From a virus, in the IMG/VR virus record IMGVR_UViG_3300021504_000002, positions 1 to 46,682 of that record: a DNA stretch of 46,682 bases; one strand, 5' to 3'. Under the pieces are notes generated by a model that made no database searches, had not been told where the DNA came from, and worked only from the letters and a program-made list of their open reading frames with translations. Below, piece by piece: positions 1-8,785 of the stretch. The position numbers were made by a program, and so were the translations under genes. How positions within the stretch are numbered: position 1 is the first letter of the stretch; each line of letters starts with the position of its first letter.

Positions 1-1
1 A

Positions 2-1840
2 AACCTAACCGAAGGTGAAAAACCACACAAAGAGGTTCATGTTTCTGGCGAGGCTGTACAGTTAACTTATGGGTATGAAGTCAGTGAGTGTGGGGAGATC
101 ACCGCTGCCAGTCTGTCTTCTACTTGTAGGGTCAACGGTTATGCTGAACAACTTAGTGAAGCCACCTGCAACGAAAACATCAGAGTTAGCAAGTTAAGAC
201 AGATAGAATATTTAAGAGGTACAGAGCCAGAATGGTTCCATTGTGCATACGGAGATCTGTCAAGATGCGAAAGAGTTTTCAAAGAAGTTACCATGGCTGG
301 AGAAGCTACACAACTAACGTATGCTTTTTATCAGGGTGAATGTGGCAAAATAACGGCGCCTGCTCTAACAGAGATGATCAGGCTAACAGGCCAAGCCACT
401 CAGTACTCTGAAGGCTCAGCAGACCGTAACATAAAAGTTAGTAAAATAAGGCGGATCTCATACCTATACGGCGAGGCTGTTCAACAGACTTACGGAGAGC
501 CAGCCGATACTATATTAACAAAGAATATTACTGGATCTGAACCAGAATGGATAAGCTTTGGGATAGGGCTAAAACCTAGAAGAGAGTTCCACCTTTACCA
601 AGAAAGAGCAGCAAACATTCAAACAAGGGATGTTTTCGGAGATTTTGATATTGGGGTAGGAACTGACCAGTCTTTAGCATCAGGTTATAGCGCTACTTGG
701 GGGTCTTTAGGTAACAACTCGCATGTCCAATATCAACACGCTTTGTGGGGGTCAACAACGCAGTTTACAGAAGGTTATGGCAAGCTGGTTGTAGAGGACC
801 TTCTTTACGGGGAAGCTGAGCAGGCTAGTGAAGGTAGTGGTTTTTTAAGCACTGTCAAAAACATAGCTGGGGAGACTGTTCAGAATTCTGAGGGGTCGGG
901 AGTCCTTTCAGAGGGTCAATATGTTAGCGGAGAGGCGCAACAGTTTTATGAGCCTGAAATTCCAGACCTAAGAGAAGAACAGCAGTTGTCTGGAGTAGCA
1001 GACCAGTATTTTACACCGTCTAATACAGCTACTCTTACGATAACATATATATCAGGCCAAGTTACTCAATATTCCGAAGCATCAGCAGAGCCTATAAGAG
1101 CTATCTACTATGGTTTTTCTGGTGAAGGACAACAAGAGACGGAGGCTAACAATAAATATTTAGCTTTTATCTCGTACATGGGCGGCCAAGCAAGCCAAGA
1201 GTTTAACACTGAAGCACCAGATATGACTGTTCAGCTGTCTGTATCGGGTTCAGCTAACCAATATTATACTGCTGATCCAGCGGTTCTTGCAACAAACAAA
1301 TTTATCCATGGGGAGGCCACGCAAGAAAGCGAAGGTTTTTGCTCTGGAGTATCAGAAAGAGTACATTGTGCAGGTACTGCCGAACAGCTTAGCGAAGGAG
1401 CTTTAGCCACTGCCAACTTGACATCTTACTTGTCAGGAGAGACAATTCAAGAATATGAGCCTTACGGAAAAGCCATCCTAGGGAGGGTTTTGCGCAGTGA
1501 GGTTTCTCAGCTAACAGAGGGTTCTGGCTCTAAGCTAAATGAAGTTTTGCAATTGACAGGCAGTGATGTTATCCAGTTGACTGAGTCTAACGGATATTGT
1601 ACAACTAACAAACATGTTAGTGGTACAGCAGAGCAACAAGAAATAGGAGAAGGCCTGCTTACAACATACAATCAGCTTAACAGCGTTGAGGTGGCACAGT
1701 ATACTGATGGGGTAGGAAGTGTTTTGAGTGAAAAAGTAGAGGGTGGCGTAGGTAGTCAAGAAACAGAGGCGAGTGGGTTTATAAACATATCAACTATCTA
1801 CGAGCCTATTGATAGTCCTACTATAGAGATATATAACTAA
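2..1840 (+). CDS. Repeat-rich tail fibre/adhesin, 5' end missing
   Basis: The frame is open from base 2 to the stop at 1838-1840 (612 residues), so the true start lies outside this end. The protein is a string of about 20-residue units beginning G-E-A-x-Q and often continuing x-x-E-G-x-G, for example GETVQNSEGSG and GTAEQLSEG. Two units carry an EPEW motif (TEPEWF, SEPEWI). Regular short repeats with alternating hydrophobic residues suggest a beta-solenoid or fibrous stalk; this is inference. The gene at 46208 encodes the same repeat type and is probably its N-terminal part. It sits among distal tail genes, so a receptor-binding or fibre role is likely. An internal ATG at 293 is not the start, because the repeats continue upstream of it. 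Confidence 0.75.
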   Translation, partial: NLTEGEKPHKEVHVSGEAVQLTYGYEVSECGEITAASLSSTCRVNGYAEQLSEATCNENIRVSKLRQIEYLRGTEPEWFHCAYGDLSRCERVFKEVTMAGEATQLTYAFYQGECGKITAPALTEMIRLTGQATQYSEGSADRNIKVSKIRRISYLYGEAVQQTYGEPADTILTKNITGSEPEWISFGIGLKPRREFHLYQERAANIQTRDVFGDFDIGVGTDQSLASGYSATWGSLGNNSHVQYQHALWGSTTQFTEGYGKLVVEDLLYGEAEQASEGSGFLSTVKNIAGETVQNSEGSGVLSEGQYVSGEAQQFYEPEIPDLREEQQLSGVADQYFTPSNTATLTITYISGQVTQYSEASAEPIRAIYYGFSGEGQQETEANNKYLAFISYMGGQASQEFNTEAPDMTVQLSVSGSANQYYTADPAVLATNKFIHGEATQESEGFCSGVSERVHCAGTAEQLSEGALATANLTSYLSGETIQEYEPYGKAILGRVLRSEVSQLTEGSGSKLNEVLQLTGSDVIQLTESNGYCTTNKHVSGTAEQQEIGEGLLTTYNQLNSVEVAQYTDGVGSVLSEKVEGGVGSQETEASGFINISTIYEPIDSPTIEIYN

Positions 1841-1875
1841 AATTATTTCAATTAATAAAAAAGGAAGAGTTTAAA

Positions 1876-2352
1876 ATGGCTATTATAAACGGATACAGCA
1901 ACTACACAGCAGCAGGATTACAAAATCATGGCATGGCAGTAATTGGCGGGTCTTATTCTCCACCTATTGCACAAGATGTATGCGTGGGCTTATGCTTGCA
2001 GACAAATCCATTCCAGACAAACTACCAACCGGGAACACTAACAAGTGAGCCTATTGGTGTAGGTGGATATTTAAGAGCGGAAGCGCCTAGTGGGGATCCA
2101 TCAGGGGCTGGAGTGTGGAGCATCTCCGCAGAGACTGATGTTACAGAAATCGAAAACACAGTAGCTATTACCTTTCCAGTATCAACAGCAGATTGGGGAC
2201 AAATCTACTATTTTTCAGTCTTTGACAACAGAGATGCTAACGTTGGTAACTTGATATGGGGTGCTGCTATAGCTGTACCTAAGCAAATAGAGATTGATAC
2301 AGTTGTAGTTTTTACACCACAAGCTCTAAAAATCAAGGCAAGAAATACCTAG
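1876..2352 (+). CDS. Small tail-fibre-associated structural protein
   Basis: 158 residues; the start follows an AAGGAAGAG ribosome site. The C-terminal half (about residues 95-155) has the pattern seen in a widespread phage structural family: an ITFPVSTADWG segment, then a hydrophobic 'FSVFD' segment, 'GNLIWGAA', and a closing 'VVFTPQALKIK'. Members of this family, as I recall, lie beside tail fibre genes in many marine and T4-like phages. The first residues (MAIINGYSNYTAAGLQNHG) look like a short capping or attachment strand. It lies directly after the repeat fibre and 1 base before the next gene, so it is probably part of the fibre complex. The exact role is unknown. Confidence 0.6.
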   Translation: MAIINGYSNYTAAGLQNHGMAVIGGSYSPPIAQDVCVGLCLQTNPFQTNYQPGTLTSEPIGVGGYLRAEAPSGDPSGAGVWSISAETDVTEIENTVAITFPVSTADWGQIYYFSVFDNRDANVGNLIWGAAIAVPKQIEIDTVVVFTPQALKIKARNT

Positions 2353-2353
2353 G

Positions 2354-2671
2354 ATGATCCCTACCATCACTGTTAGGGTCTACAGCGACAACGTAGAGTT
2401 TCTAATTTTGAAAAATAAAGGCGCCCCCGTGAACCTACGGGGGCTAACATCCGTGCAGTTATGCACAGATGACAGCAAAAAAATTAGCTCTATTGACCAC
2501 CCTGATGCTTTTGATTGGTTAGGTCAACCAAAAGGCGTTTTAAAACTTAAATTAGGGCATGTCCTTTTAGACACTGGCATCATAAATGCTCAGTTGTCGG
2601 TTTATGATGGTCTTAATCCTAACGGCCTTTACTTTGGGTCTATTAGATTAAGAACTATTAGGGGCTGCTAA
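2354..2671 (+). CDS. Small hypothetical structural protein in fibre cluster
   Basis: 105 residues, starting 1 base after the preceding gene stops, so the two are probably translationally coupled. It has no signal peptide or membrane segment. The predicted alternating hydrophobic pattern and the phrase 'GVLKLKLGHVLLDTGIINAQLSVYD' (split here only by description) resemble the all-beta N-terminal modules of phage baseplate or fibre proteins, but I do not recognise a family with confidence. Its position between two fibre genes suggests a fibre adaptor or tip component. Confidence 0.5.
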   Translation: MIPTITVRVYSDNVEFLILKNKGAPVNLRGLTSVQLCTDDSKKISSIDHPDAFDWLGQPKGVLKLKLGHVLLDTGIINAQLSVYDGLNPNGLYFGSIRLRTIRGC

Positions 2672-2691
2672 CAATAAGAACGGAGAAAAAA

Positions 2692-5600
2692 ATGGACAAT
2701 CAAAGGAAAGCAATACCAAAAGCCGTTCCCAAGGGAGTCAAGCCGACGCCCACAAGGCCAGCTCGAAGACCAGTCGTAACCGTGAAGCCTGTCCAGCCAA
2801 AAGCAAGGCCAGTTGCTCAGCCAAATAGGCCATCAGGTACAGCGGTAACGAGGCCAGTTGCTGTCAAAGCTCCTGTTGCTCCTGTAAATAGAAGTGCTAT
2901 TCCTAAAAAAACTATTGCTCAGACAGTAAAGGCTGTAAATTCTTCAATTGCTCCCAAGGCTAAAGCCAAACAAGAGCTTCCTAAACCTAATAATGAGCCA
3001 ACAGCTAAAGTTCAACCAAGAACCTCTGCTGCTGGTAATAACTTGCAAGCTGCTGCTCCTACTAAATTTGTTAGGGAGTTAGCTGACAAAACTGTTCCTA
3101 CAGACAACTCGTTAGTGATAACAAGTGAAACAACTACCGATGAAAGTTACAAAACTACTGTTGGGCAGGTGTCTAACCATATAATCAACTCTAACAAAGA
3201 TGCTTTCTTTGGAAATGTCACAGCAGCAGCATCTATGACTGCTGTTAACGATATTACTTGCTATAGTGGAGACATTAAAACTCCAGCAGCATCCATTAAC
3301 AATGATGGTTCAGTTTCTGCAGCTTCAGCCCAAATTACGGGCGGTATCAGCGCAGGCAGTATGGCTTCAAACACCTTCACTGGAGGAGACTTTTTAGGGG
3401 GCAGTGCTAACATAGCAGGCAACTCTCAAACAAACAGCCTCACATGTGTAGGGACTTCTGAGTTTGGTGGCACATCAACATTCACAGGGCCAATTCAAGC
3501 TAGTGATGTTAATGTTACTAGTCTTATGTCTTCTGTTATGTATCAGGGCGACAATATGGTTTTGTCAGGCACTGGTAATTTTAACGGGATTACTTCTGTA
3601 ACTGGAGTGTCAGGCGCTACTATAACAGGATCAACATCTGTTACTTCGCCGTTAATATCAGCTTCTGGTATCAACGGAACGGTAAACACTACAGATCTTA
3701 ACTCAAGCGGTTTAGGGACTTTCAACAACATAGTTGCAACGGACATTGACGTAGACGATTTAACAATACATACCTCTTTTAGCGCTGTAGAATTGGATGC
3801 TCAGAATGCTAACATTACTAACAATATTAGCTGTGATTCACTCGACACAGCCACAAGAGTTACAGTGGGGGGCTTCGCTCCTCAGACTAGCGAAATTGGA
3901 GCCAATTCTGTCGAATGTACTAATCTTGCTGCAGATGCAATAACAGGGCTTTCAGGAACCTCGAGTGTTGACGTTCCTTTGATCAGTGCAACGACATCTA
4001 TTGCCTCTCCAGTTGGGAACATCACAACTGTTGTTGCTGATAACGTTATTGCTGCTGCAAATGTTCAAGCAGATTCTGCTGTAATTGGAACACAGCTAAC
4101 AGCAGCGTCATCTTTAGTGTCAGGCTCCTCTGTAACTGATAATCTTACAGTTAATACTAATGCTGCAATCAATGCTGCCGATATAGAAACATTAACAATC
4201 AACCCTACTGGATCAATGTCATCTCCAGCTGCTAACATTTCAGCTTTGACAGGGACAACAGGGGTTTTCACATCTAATATTCAAGCCGAAACTTTTTATG
4301 CTACTGGAACAAACCCAGCCATAACATCAGACGGCCCTGTTAATGCTGTTAACTTTGTAGCAACAACAGGGGGTGTGCAGGCCAATGCTGGTACTATAAG
4401 TGGCTTAGAAATTACCTCTATAGGGGCTTTGAATGGGGCTAGTGCTAATGTAACTAACAATACTCACTCAGAGACATACACGGCAGGGACAAGCATCACT
4501 GCTCCTTTGTTTGTGTCTGATTCTGGAAATGTCACAATAACTAGCTCAACAGATACTATTGATGCTCCGCATTATACAGGTGGCGACATCAATGTTACGA
4601 CCGTTGGTGGTACAAACTTATCAATTGCTAATGATGGTGTAATAGGGCACGATTTAACTGTAACTAATGATTTAATAGTTGGAAATAGTTTGTCGTTCTC
4701 TTCTTTAGTAATAGATGATCTTGTTGTTAACGATTATATCACTTGCAATACTGGTAACATAACAGCTAGTGCAGGGGATATTGTAGCAACTGCTGGTGGT
4801 ATAATAGCTAATAATGGTGCTGTTACCGCTGGAAATGGGTTCTATACCACTATAGGCAGTTACACCACCGACGATGGAAACATCGAGACCCTCTTCGGAT
4901 CTATGTCTTGTGGGGCTGGGCTTACAGCTACAGGTGGTAACATAACAGCTAGCGCTGGTAACCTTTCTGGAGTTCAAGTAGTTGCTGGGGCTTCTGGAAT
5001 AACCACTGCTGGTCCAATAGTTGCTACTGGGCAAAACATATCAGCTGATGTTTTAGTTGCCACGGGCGCAACCAACTCTACAATAACTAATTTAGAAGTT
5101 GACAATTTAACAATAAACGATGACATGACCGTTGACGATATAACAACAACTGGCCATGTGGACGCTGGTACTGGCGTTACTGCTACTACTGGAGATATAA
5201 CCGCTACTACTGGCAACATAGTTGCAACAGCTGGTGGTATAAGTGCAGCTGCTGGGGCTGTGTCAGGATTAGGAGTAACCGCAGGTACTAGTGGCATACA
5301 ATCTGTCGGTCAAATAGATTCAGATAGTAACATTGTAGCAACTCTTAATATGCACGCTGATGTTGATGTTACTTCTAATAATAATATTACTGCTATCGGC
5401 GGTGATATAACAGCCTCGGCTGGAAACATAGTCGCAACCCTTGGCGACATAGAGGCTTCAGCTGGTAGCATAACCGCTAATGGGGCGCTGATTTCATCTA
5501 CTGGTAATATTACTGCTGTGACAGGAGATATAAACTCTGTCGCTGGTAATGTTTATGCTAGCGGGAACATAAACACTGATAGTAATGTGATAGCTGTTGG

Positions 5601-6822
5601 GAACATTGGGACCGGTAGTGGCGATATCGTTACCGATACTGGAGATGTAAACGCTACTGCAGGTGCTGTTAATGCTGTCCAAGCTGTTATAGGGGCTAGC
5701 GGGATTCAATCTGATGGTGCTATTTCTTCAACATTAGATGTCAGTGGTGCTAATTTATTAGCTACCACAGGTCATATCTCCGCTGCGGCTGGTAGTATCT
5801 CTGCTGCGACTAATATAGTAGCAACATCAGGGTATGTGTCTGCTGGAAGTACAATGACAGCTGGGTCTGGTATTTCTTCGACTACTGGCAATATAGAGGC
5901 TGTAGCCGGAGACCTTATAGCTGGTGCTAACGTGGATGCGACGGGATGGATTCAGTCTGATGATCAGATAATATCTCAAGGCAACGTAACATCTGTAGCC
6001 GGAAATGTTGTTGCAACTGCTGGAGATCTTATAGCAACAGCAGGTAATGTCCATGCCAATACTAACATAACTGCCGCTACAGGAAATATAACAGCTACTG
6101 CTGGGGATATTAATGCGGGCAACGATGTGAATGCTTCAAACGCTATTGGTGCCGTAAATGACATAACAACATCTGCTGGGGATGTTATCAGCCAATCTGG
6201 TAATATAGTAGGTGATAGTTTAGTTGGGTTTAGTACCCCAGCTAATTATGTTACAATGTCTGGTTCTACAGTGTCAGCGGTCTCAAGCGGTGATATTGGA
6301 TTATGGAGTGCAGGTGGGAAAGCAATAGAAATAGAGAACTCTGGTATAATAAACAATCCTAGAACAAGCTGTGTCTCTGTAGGCTTTAATGACCTTGAGA
6401 TTTCTCCAGTTGGCACGATTCATGTCTTGAGTCTATCTGGAGCAGGGTCAGGAGACCTCCACGGGGCAATATCAGGCAATACGTTTACTTGTAAGTCCGT
6501 AGCTGGAGGCAGTTATAGATTTGATTTTAGTCTTTGGATCCAGCCTAGCAACAGAACTCCTAATGGTGGCACGGCTTACCATTTGTATTCAGATACAGGG
6601 GTTTTAATTAGACAAGCTATTTACGCTGTTCCTAACTGTCCAAACATCACTGTCTTTCCTAGGCTGAATGTTAACTTTTCTTTTGATTATTCACTAAGCT
6701 TTAATGGAACAATTGATTTCAGGTTAAGTTGTGAATCGACTAGCGGTGATATTTGTACCGTTTATGATTACTCTGGTCCTAATCAGACTGGGTCTTATGT
6801 AACAATAACTAAGCTTTTTTAA
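2692..6822 (+). CDS. Giant repeat-rich tail fibre with basic N-terminus and jelly-roll-like C-terminus
   Basis: 1376 residues, starting after an ACGGAGAAAAA ribosome site. Residues about 1-125 are almost only Pro, Lys, Arg, Ala and Val and look disordered. Residues about 126-165 (LADKTVPTDNSLVITSETT and following) resemble N-terminal linkers of other phage fibres. The rest is a long array of short Gly/Ala/Thr/Asn-rich units, such as GNITASAGDIVATAGG, expected to form beta-helix turns. The last ~150 residues change in character: aromatic, with FTCKSVAGGSYRFDFSLWI, like the C1q/TNF-like jelly-roll heads that end many phage fibres. It is the last gene before a hairpin and the convergent early operon. 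A receptor-binding fibre is the best call; the target is unknown. Confidence 0.75.
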   Translation: MDNQRKAIPKAVPKGVKPTPTRPARRPVVTVKPVQPKARPVAQPNRPSGTAVTRPVAVKAPVAPVNRSAIPKKTIAQTVKAVNSSIAPKAKAKQELPKPNNEPTAKVQPRTSAAGNNLQAAAPTKFVRELADKTVPTDNSLVITSETTTDESYKTTVGQVSNHIINSNKDAFFGNVTAAASMTAVNDITCYSGDIKTPAASINNDGSVSAASAQITGGISAGSMASNTFTGGDFLGGSANIAGNSQTNSLTCVGTSEFGGTSTFTGPIQASDVNVTSLMSSVMYQGDNMVLSGTGNFNGITSVTGVSGATITGSTSVTSPLISASGINGTVNTTDLNSSGLGTFNNIVATDIDVDDLTIHTSFSAVELDAQNANITNNISCDSLDTATRVTVGGFAPQTSEIGANSVECTNLAADAITGLSGTSSVDVPLISATTSIASPVGNITTVVADNVIAAANVQADSAVIGTQLTAASSLVSGSSVTDNLTVNTNAAINAADIETLTINPTGSMSSPAANISALTGTTGVFTSNIQAETFYATGTNPAITSDGPVNAVNFVATTGGVQANAGTISGLEITSIGALNGASANVTNNTHSETYTAGTSITAPLFVSDSGNVTITSSTDTIDAPHYTGGDINVTTVGGTNLSIANDGVIGHDLTVTNDLIVGNSLSFSSLVIDDLVVNDYITCNTGNITASAGDIVATAGGIIANNGAVTAGNGFYTTIGSYTTDDGNIETLFGSMSCGAGLTATGGNITASAGNLSGVQVVAGASGITTAGPIVATGQNISADVLVATGATNSTITNLEVDNLTINDDMTVDDITTTGHVDAGTGVTATTGDITATTGNIVATAGGISAAAGAVSGLGVTAGTSGIQSVGQIDSDSNIVATLNMHADVDVTSNNNITAIGGDITASAGNIVATLGDIEASAGSITANGALISSTGNITAVTGDINSVAGNVYASGNINTDSNVIAVGNIGTGSGDIVTDTGDVNATAGAVNAVQAVIGASGIQSDGAISSTLDVSGANLLATTGHISAAAGSISAATNIVATSGYVSAGSTMTAGSGISSTTGNIEAVAGDLIAGANVDATGWIQSDDQIISQGNVTSVAGNVVATAGDLIATAGNVHANTNITAATGNITATAGDINAGNDVNASNAIGAVNDITTSAGDVISQSGNIVGDSLVGFSTPANYVTMSGSTVSAVSSGDIGLWSAGGKAIEIENSGIINNPRTSCVSVGFNDLEISPVGTIHVLSLSGAGSGDLHGAISGNTFTCKSVAGGSYRFDFSLWIQPSNRTPNGGTAYHLYSDTGVLIRQAIYAVPNCPNITVFPRLNVNFSFDYSLSFNGTIDFRLSCESTSGDICTVYDYSGPNQTGSYVTITKLF
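4740..6220 (+). repeat. In-frame degenerate short repeats within the fibre gene
   Basis: Within the 1376-residue fibre gene, the DNA repeats variants of 'ggtaacataacagctagt' and 'gctggagatataac'. These encode G-(N/D)-I-x-A-(T/S)-A-G units of about 7-8 residues, dozens of times. Units differ by synonymous and conservative changes, so the array is old or selected at the protein level rather than a recent slippage product. Confidence 0.7.
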
Positions 6823-6834
6823 AGATTCAATCTA

Positions 6835-6858
6835 AGGGGGTTCCCTGCGGAACCCCTC
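6835..6858. terminator. Hairpin between convergent operons
   Basis: An 8-bp perfect stem, GGGGTTCC (6837-6844) with GGAACCCC (6849-6856), and a CTGC loop sits between the end of the plus-strand fibre gene (6822) and the end of the minus-strand early operon (6870). A-rich and T-rich stretches lie near both sides, but neither strand has a long uninterrupted U-run right after the stem. The position suggests a two-way transcription stop. Confidence 0.55.
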
Positions 6859-6869
6859 TAAAAAAAGAA

Positions 6870-7154
6870 CTACACTTTCCAGCTTAGCTTAATGTCTTCA
6901 AACATTAATGTTTTTAAATCGACGTCAAGAGCTTCAGCTAGACTAACTAGTGACAGGAAAGCAACTGAGTAATTAATTTCTCTTTTGTCTTCTGAGTTTT
7001 CTCTTAGTTGACTAGTTATAGTGGTCAAGACTGAACCAGATAGTCCTTTTTTATTAAAGAATGATTGTCTGGTTTCGCCTCGAACCCTTAATAGCTTGTC
7101 TACATTTTCTACTACCCTAGCCACAACCTCTAAATAAACAGTTCTTTTATCCAT
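6870..7154 (-). CDS. Small XRE-like helix-turn-helix regulator
   Basis: 94 residues. The pattern fits a Cro/CI-type helix-turn-helix: 'VVENVDKLLRVRGETRQSF' as the first helices, 'GLSGSVLTTI' as the turn and recognition helix, then 'VAFLSLVSLAEALDVDLKTLMFED', the usual closing helix of XRE proteins. There is no C-terminal cleavage or dimer domain, so it is Cro-sized. It is the last gene of the minus-strand early operon and overlaps the helicase-loader gene by 8 bases. It is the best candidate to bind the paired operators at 12.8-13.7 kb, but this link is inference only. Confidence 0.65.
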   Translation of the reverse strand: MDKRTVYLEVVARVVENVDKLLRVRGETRQSFFNKKGLSGSVLTTITSQLRENSEDKREINYSVAFLSLVSLAEALDVDLKTLMFEDIKLSWKV

Positions 7155-7899
7155 TTTTTATCTTACCTAACCTTTCTATTGCGCTTTTCATTCTAATGCT
7201 AGGACCATCAATATTAATAGGAGTGCAGAGTTCTAAAACTCTATCCATGATAGCATTACACATATTGATGTTAGCGCTATTTCTTGAAGAGTCCCTAACC
7301 ATTCTATCTACCAACTTGGTAGGTTTGTAATTGCTCGTTACAATCGTTCTTTTGCCCGATGCTAATCGTATTTCTATTAAGTCTATTAAGGCTTCTAGTG
7401 TCGACTCAAACATATTGTGATTGCCCAAATCATCCAATAGAAGCGCATAATGACCGGTGCCTATTGATTTAATTTCTTCCGTTAATTTATATTTGCTGGT
7501 TCTAGCTAGTTCAGAGATTTTAAGATACCTCACGCTTATAGAACCATTATGTTTTATGACCAGTCTTTTTAATAATCCTATTGATAGCAACGTTTTTCCA
7601 GTTCCATTTGGCCCCCACAAATAAGGAAACGCCTCCTCTTTGTCGCCAGTCTTATCAAGACCATCCATAAACTTTTGAGCTGCTATCTGATACTCAACAG
7701 GCTTTACTGGTAATTTTTCTAAGTGGTAGTAAGGAATGTGAGACTGTGACAATGCAGCGCGGATATCTAACTCGTGCTTTTCTTTTTCGAGAGACTTTTG
7801 TTCTCTTTCAGCACAAGCGTCGCACACAATAGCTTTTATTAATCTGCCTTGGAAAAGGACTGATTCAACTTTATCGTTGCACTGCAAACAATTAACCAT
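7147..7899 (-). CDS. dnaC: DnaC-like helicase loader, AAA+ ATPase with zinc ribbon
   Basis: 250 residues. The N-terminus has a CxxC...CxxC zinc-binding set (C4, C7, C26, C29). The ATPase core shows Walker A GPNGTGKT (residues 96-103) and Walker B ALLLDDLG near residue 155, followed by a 'TIVTSNYKPTKL' sensor segment. This order is typical of DnaC/DnaI/IstB-type loaders, which place the replicative helicase on DNA. It follows the winged-helix replication gene closely (7 bases), as in many phages that recruit the host helicase. No phage helicase or polymerase is visible, so it probably loads host DnaB. Start ATG has a GAGGT site 5 bases upstream. Confidence 0.85.
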   Translation of the reverse strand: MVNCLQCNDKVESVLFQGRLIKAIVCDACAEREQKSLEKEKHELDIRAALSQSHIPYYHLEKLPVKPVEYQIAAQKFMDGLDKTGDKEEAFPYLWGPNGTGKTLLSIGLLKRLVIKHNGSISVRYLKISELARTSKYKLTEEIKSIGTGHYALLLDDLGNHNMFESTLEALIDLIEIRLASGKRTIVTSNYKPTKLVDRMVRDSSRNSANINMCNAIMDRVLELCTPINIDGPSIRMKSAIERLGKIKNG

Positions 7900-7906
7900 G
7901 ATAACC

Positions 7907-8710
7907 TCATATCATTTCATTAAGAGCATCTATTTGGCTTGCCCTGTGTTCTTCGACCCCTAGTGCTAAGTTTTGTTCTTTCTCTTCCCATAACCTACTG
8001 AGAAGCAAGTTGCCAAATCCAAGCAAGTATTTGCCACCTTCTCTGGTCCAAATGCTCTGCGTTTTCAAGTATTTTAAGTATTTATATATTTTAGTAGACA
8101 CTTTGGTGATGGCCTCATCAAAAGAGACCTCGATCTTATCTTTCTTTTTGTCCCTAATGTAACCAACGACCATTTTTTTAAACTCCCTAGCTGCTATAAA
8201 AGGCTGTAAGTCTTTTCTTTCTGGATGGTATTGGTCTTTCAAAAGGGTCAGGGCGTCCCTTAATTTATCAGAAGAGCTTTTTGTTGGCCTATCGACTTTT
8301 TTGATAGATGATATCCCTATGATGTTTCTATAGTACTGATGCCACAACAAACAGTATTTGTTGGTTTTAGCTGTTATTTTGCCAACCTCTTTTCGTGGTG
8401 CCTTTTTGTCTATGAACAAATTATCTTGTAAGACCTTCATATGATATCTAAGAGTACTTAAAGGAAGCCCCGTCATTTCAGCAAGTTCTTGATGTTGAAC
8501 CCTCACCCATTCTTGTCTATGCAATAAATTAAAAAGAGCTAGCAGGACTGTCTTAGTGCCTTCAGCTATTGATATGCAATCTAGCAAACGCTTATATTTA
8601 TCCTTATAAAAAATATCTTCGGCTTTGAAAATACTCCCAACCTCCGGAAAGTCTTTAGTTTTTATCTTTAAGTATGTGTCGTTTTTGAATGTTATTTCTA
8701 GATGTGCCAT
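7907..8710 (-). CDS. Winged-helix replication protein (initiator-like)
   Basis: 267 residues. Residues about 52-115 form a winged-helix pattern: 'LLALFNLLHRQEWVRVQHQ', 'ELAEMTGLPLSTLRYHMKVLQ' as the recognition helix, and the wing 'NLFIDKKAPRKEVGKI'. The C-terminal part is basic and helical. In phages, such a gene directly upstream of a DnaC-type loader is usually the origin-binding replication protein (O or DnaD/RepA-like role). This is inferred from architecture and neighbours, not a named family match. The start has a GAAAGGA site. An 11-bp inverted repeat at 8736-8775 lies just upstream and could be its target. Confidence 0.6.
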   Translation of the reverse strand: MAHLEITFKNDTYLKIKTKDFPEVGSIFKAEDIFYKDKYKRLLDCISIAEGTKTVLLALFNLLHRQEWVRVQHQELAEMTGLPLSTLRYHMKVLQDNLFIDKKAPRKEVGKITAKTNKYCLLWHQYYRNIIGISSIKKVDRPTKSSSDKLRDALTLLKDQYHPERKDLQPFIAAREFKKMVVGYIRDKKKDKIEVSFDEAITKVSTKIYKYLKYLKTQSIWTREGGKYLLGFGNLLLSRLWEEKEQNLALGVEEHRASQIDALNEMI

Positions 8711-8735
8711 GTATATCCTTTCTTATTTATTACTA

Positions 8736-8775
8736 GGTTACGCTAAAAAACCTGAATATGATAATTAGCGTAACC
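8736..8775. repeat. 11-bp inverted repeat between SSB and replication genes
   Basis: GGTTACGCTAA (8736-8746) is matched exactly by TTAGCGTAACC (8765-8775) across an 18-base spacer. It fills most of the 75-base gap between the SSB gene and the winged-helix replication gene. It could be a binding site for the replication protein, an RNA hairpin that adjusts expression within the operon, or part of an origin. It lies inside an operon and lacks a following U-run in the minus direction, so a simple terminator is less likely. Confidence 0.5.
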
Positions 8776-8785
8776 ATAAAGAGTT

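Noticed and set aside
4740-6220. Repeats that might suggest a CRISPR array
   Set aside because: The repeats are in frame, vary in length, lack fixed-length unique spacers and form part of one long coding sequence.
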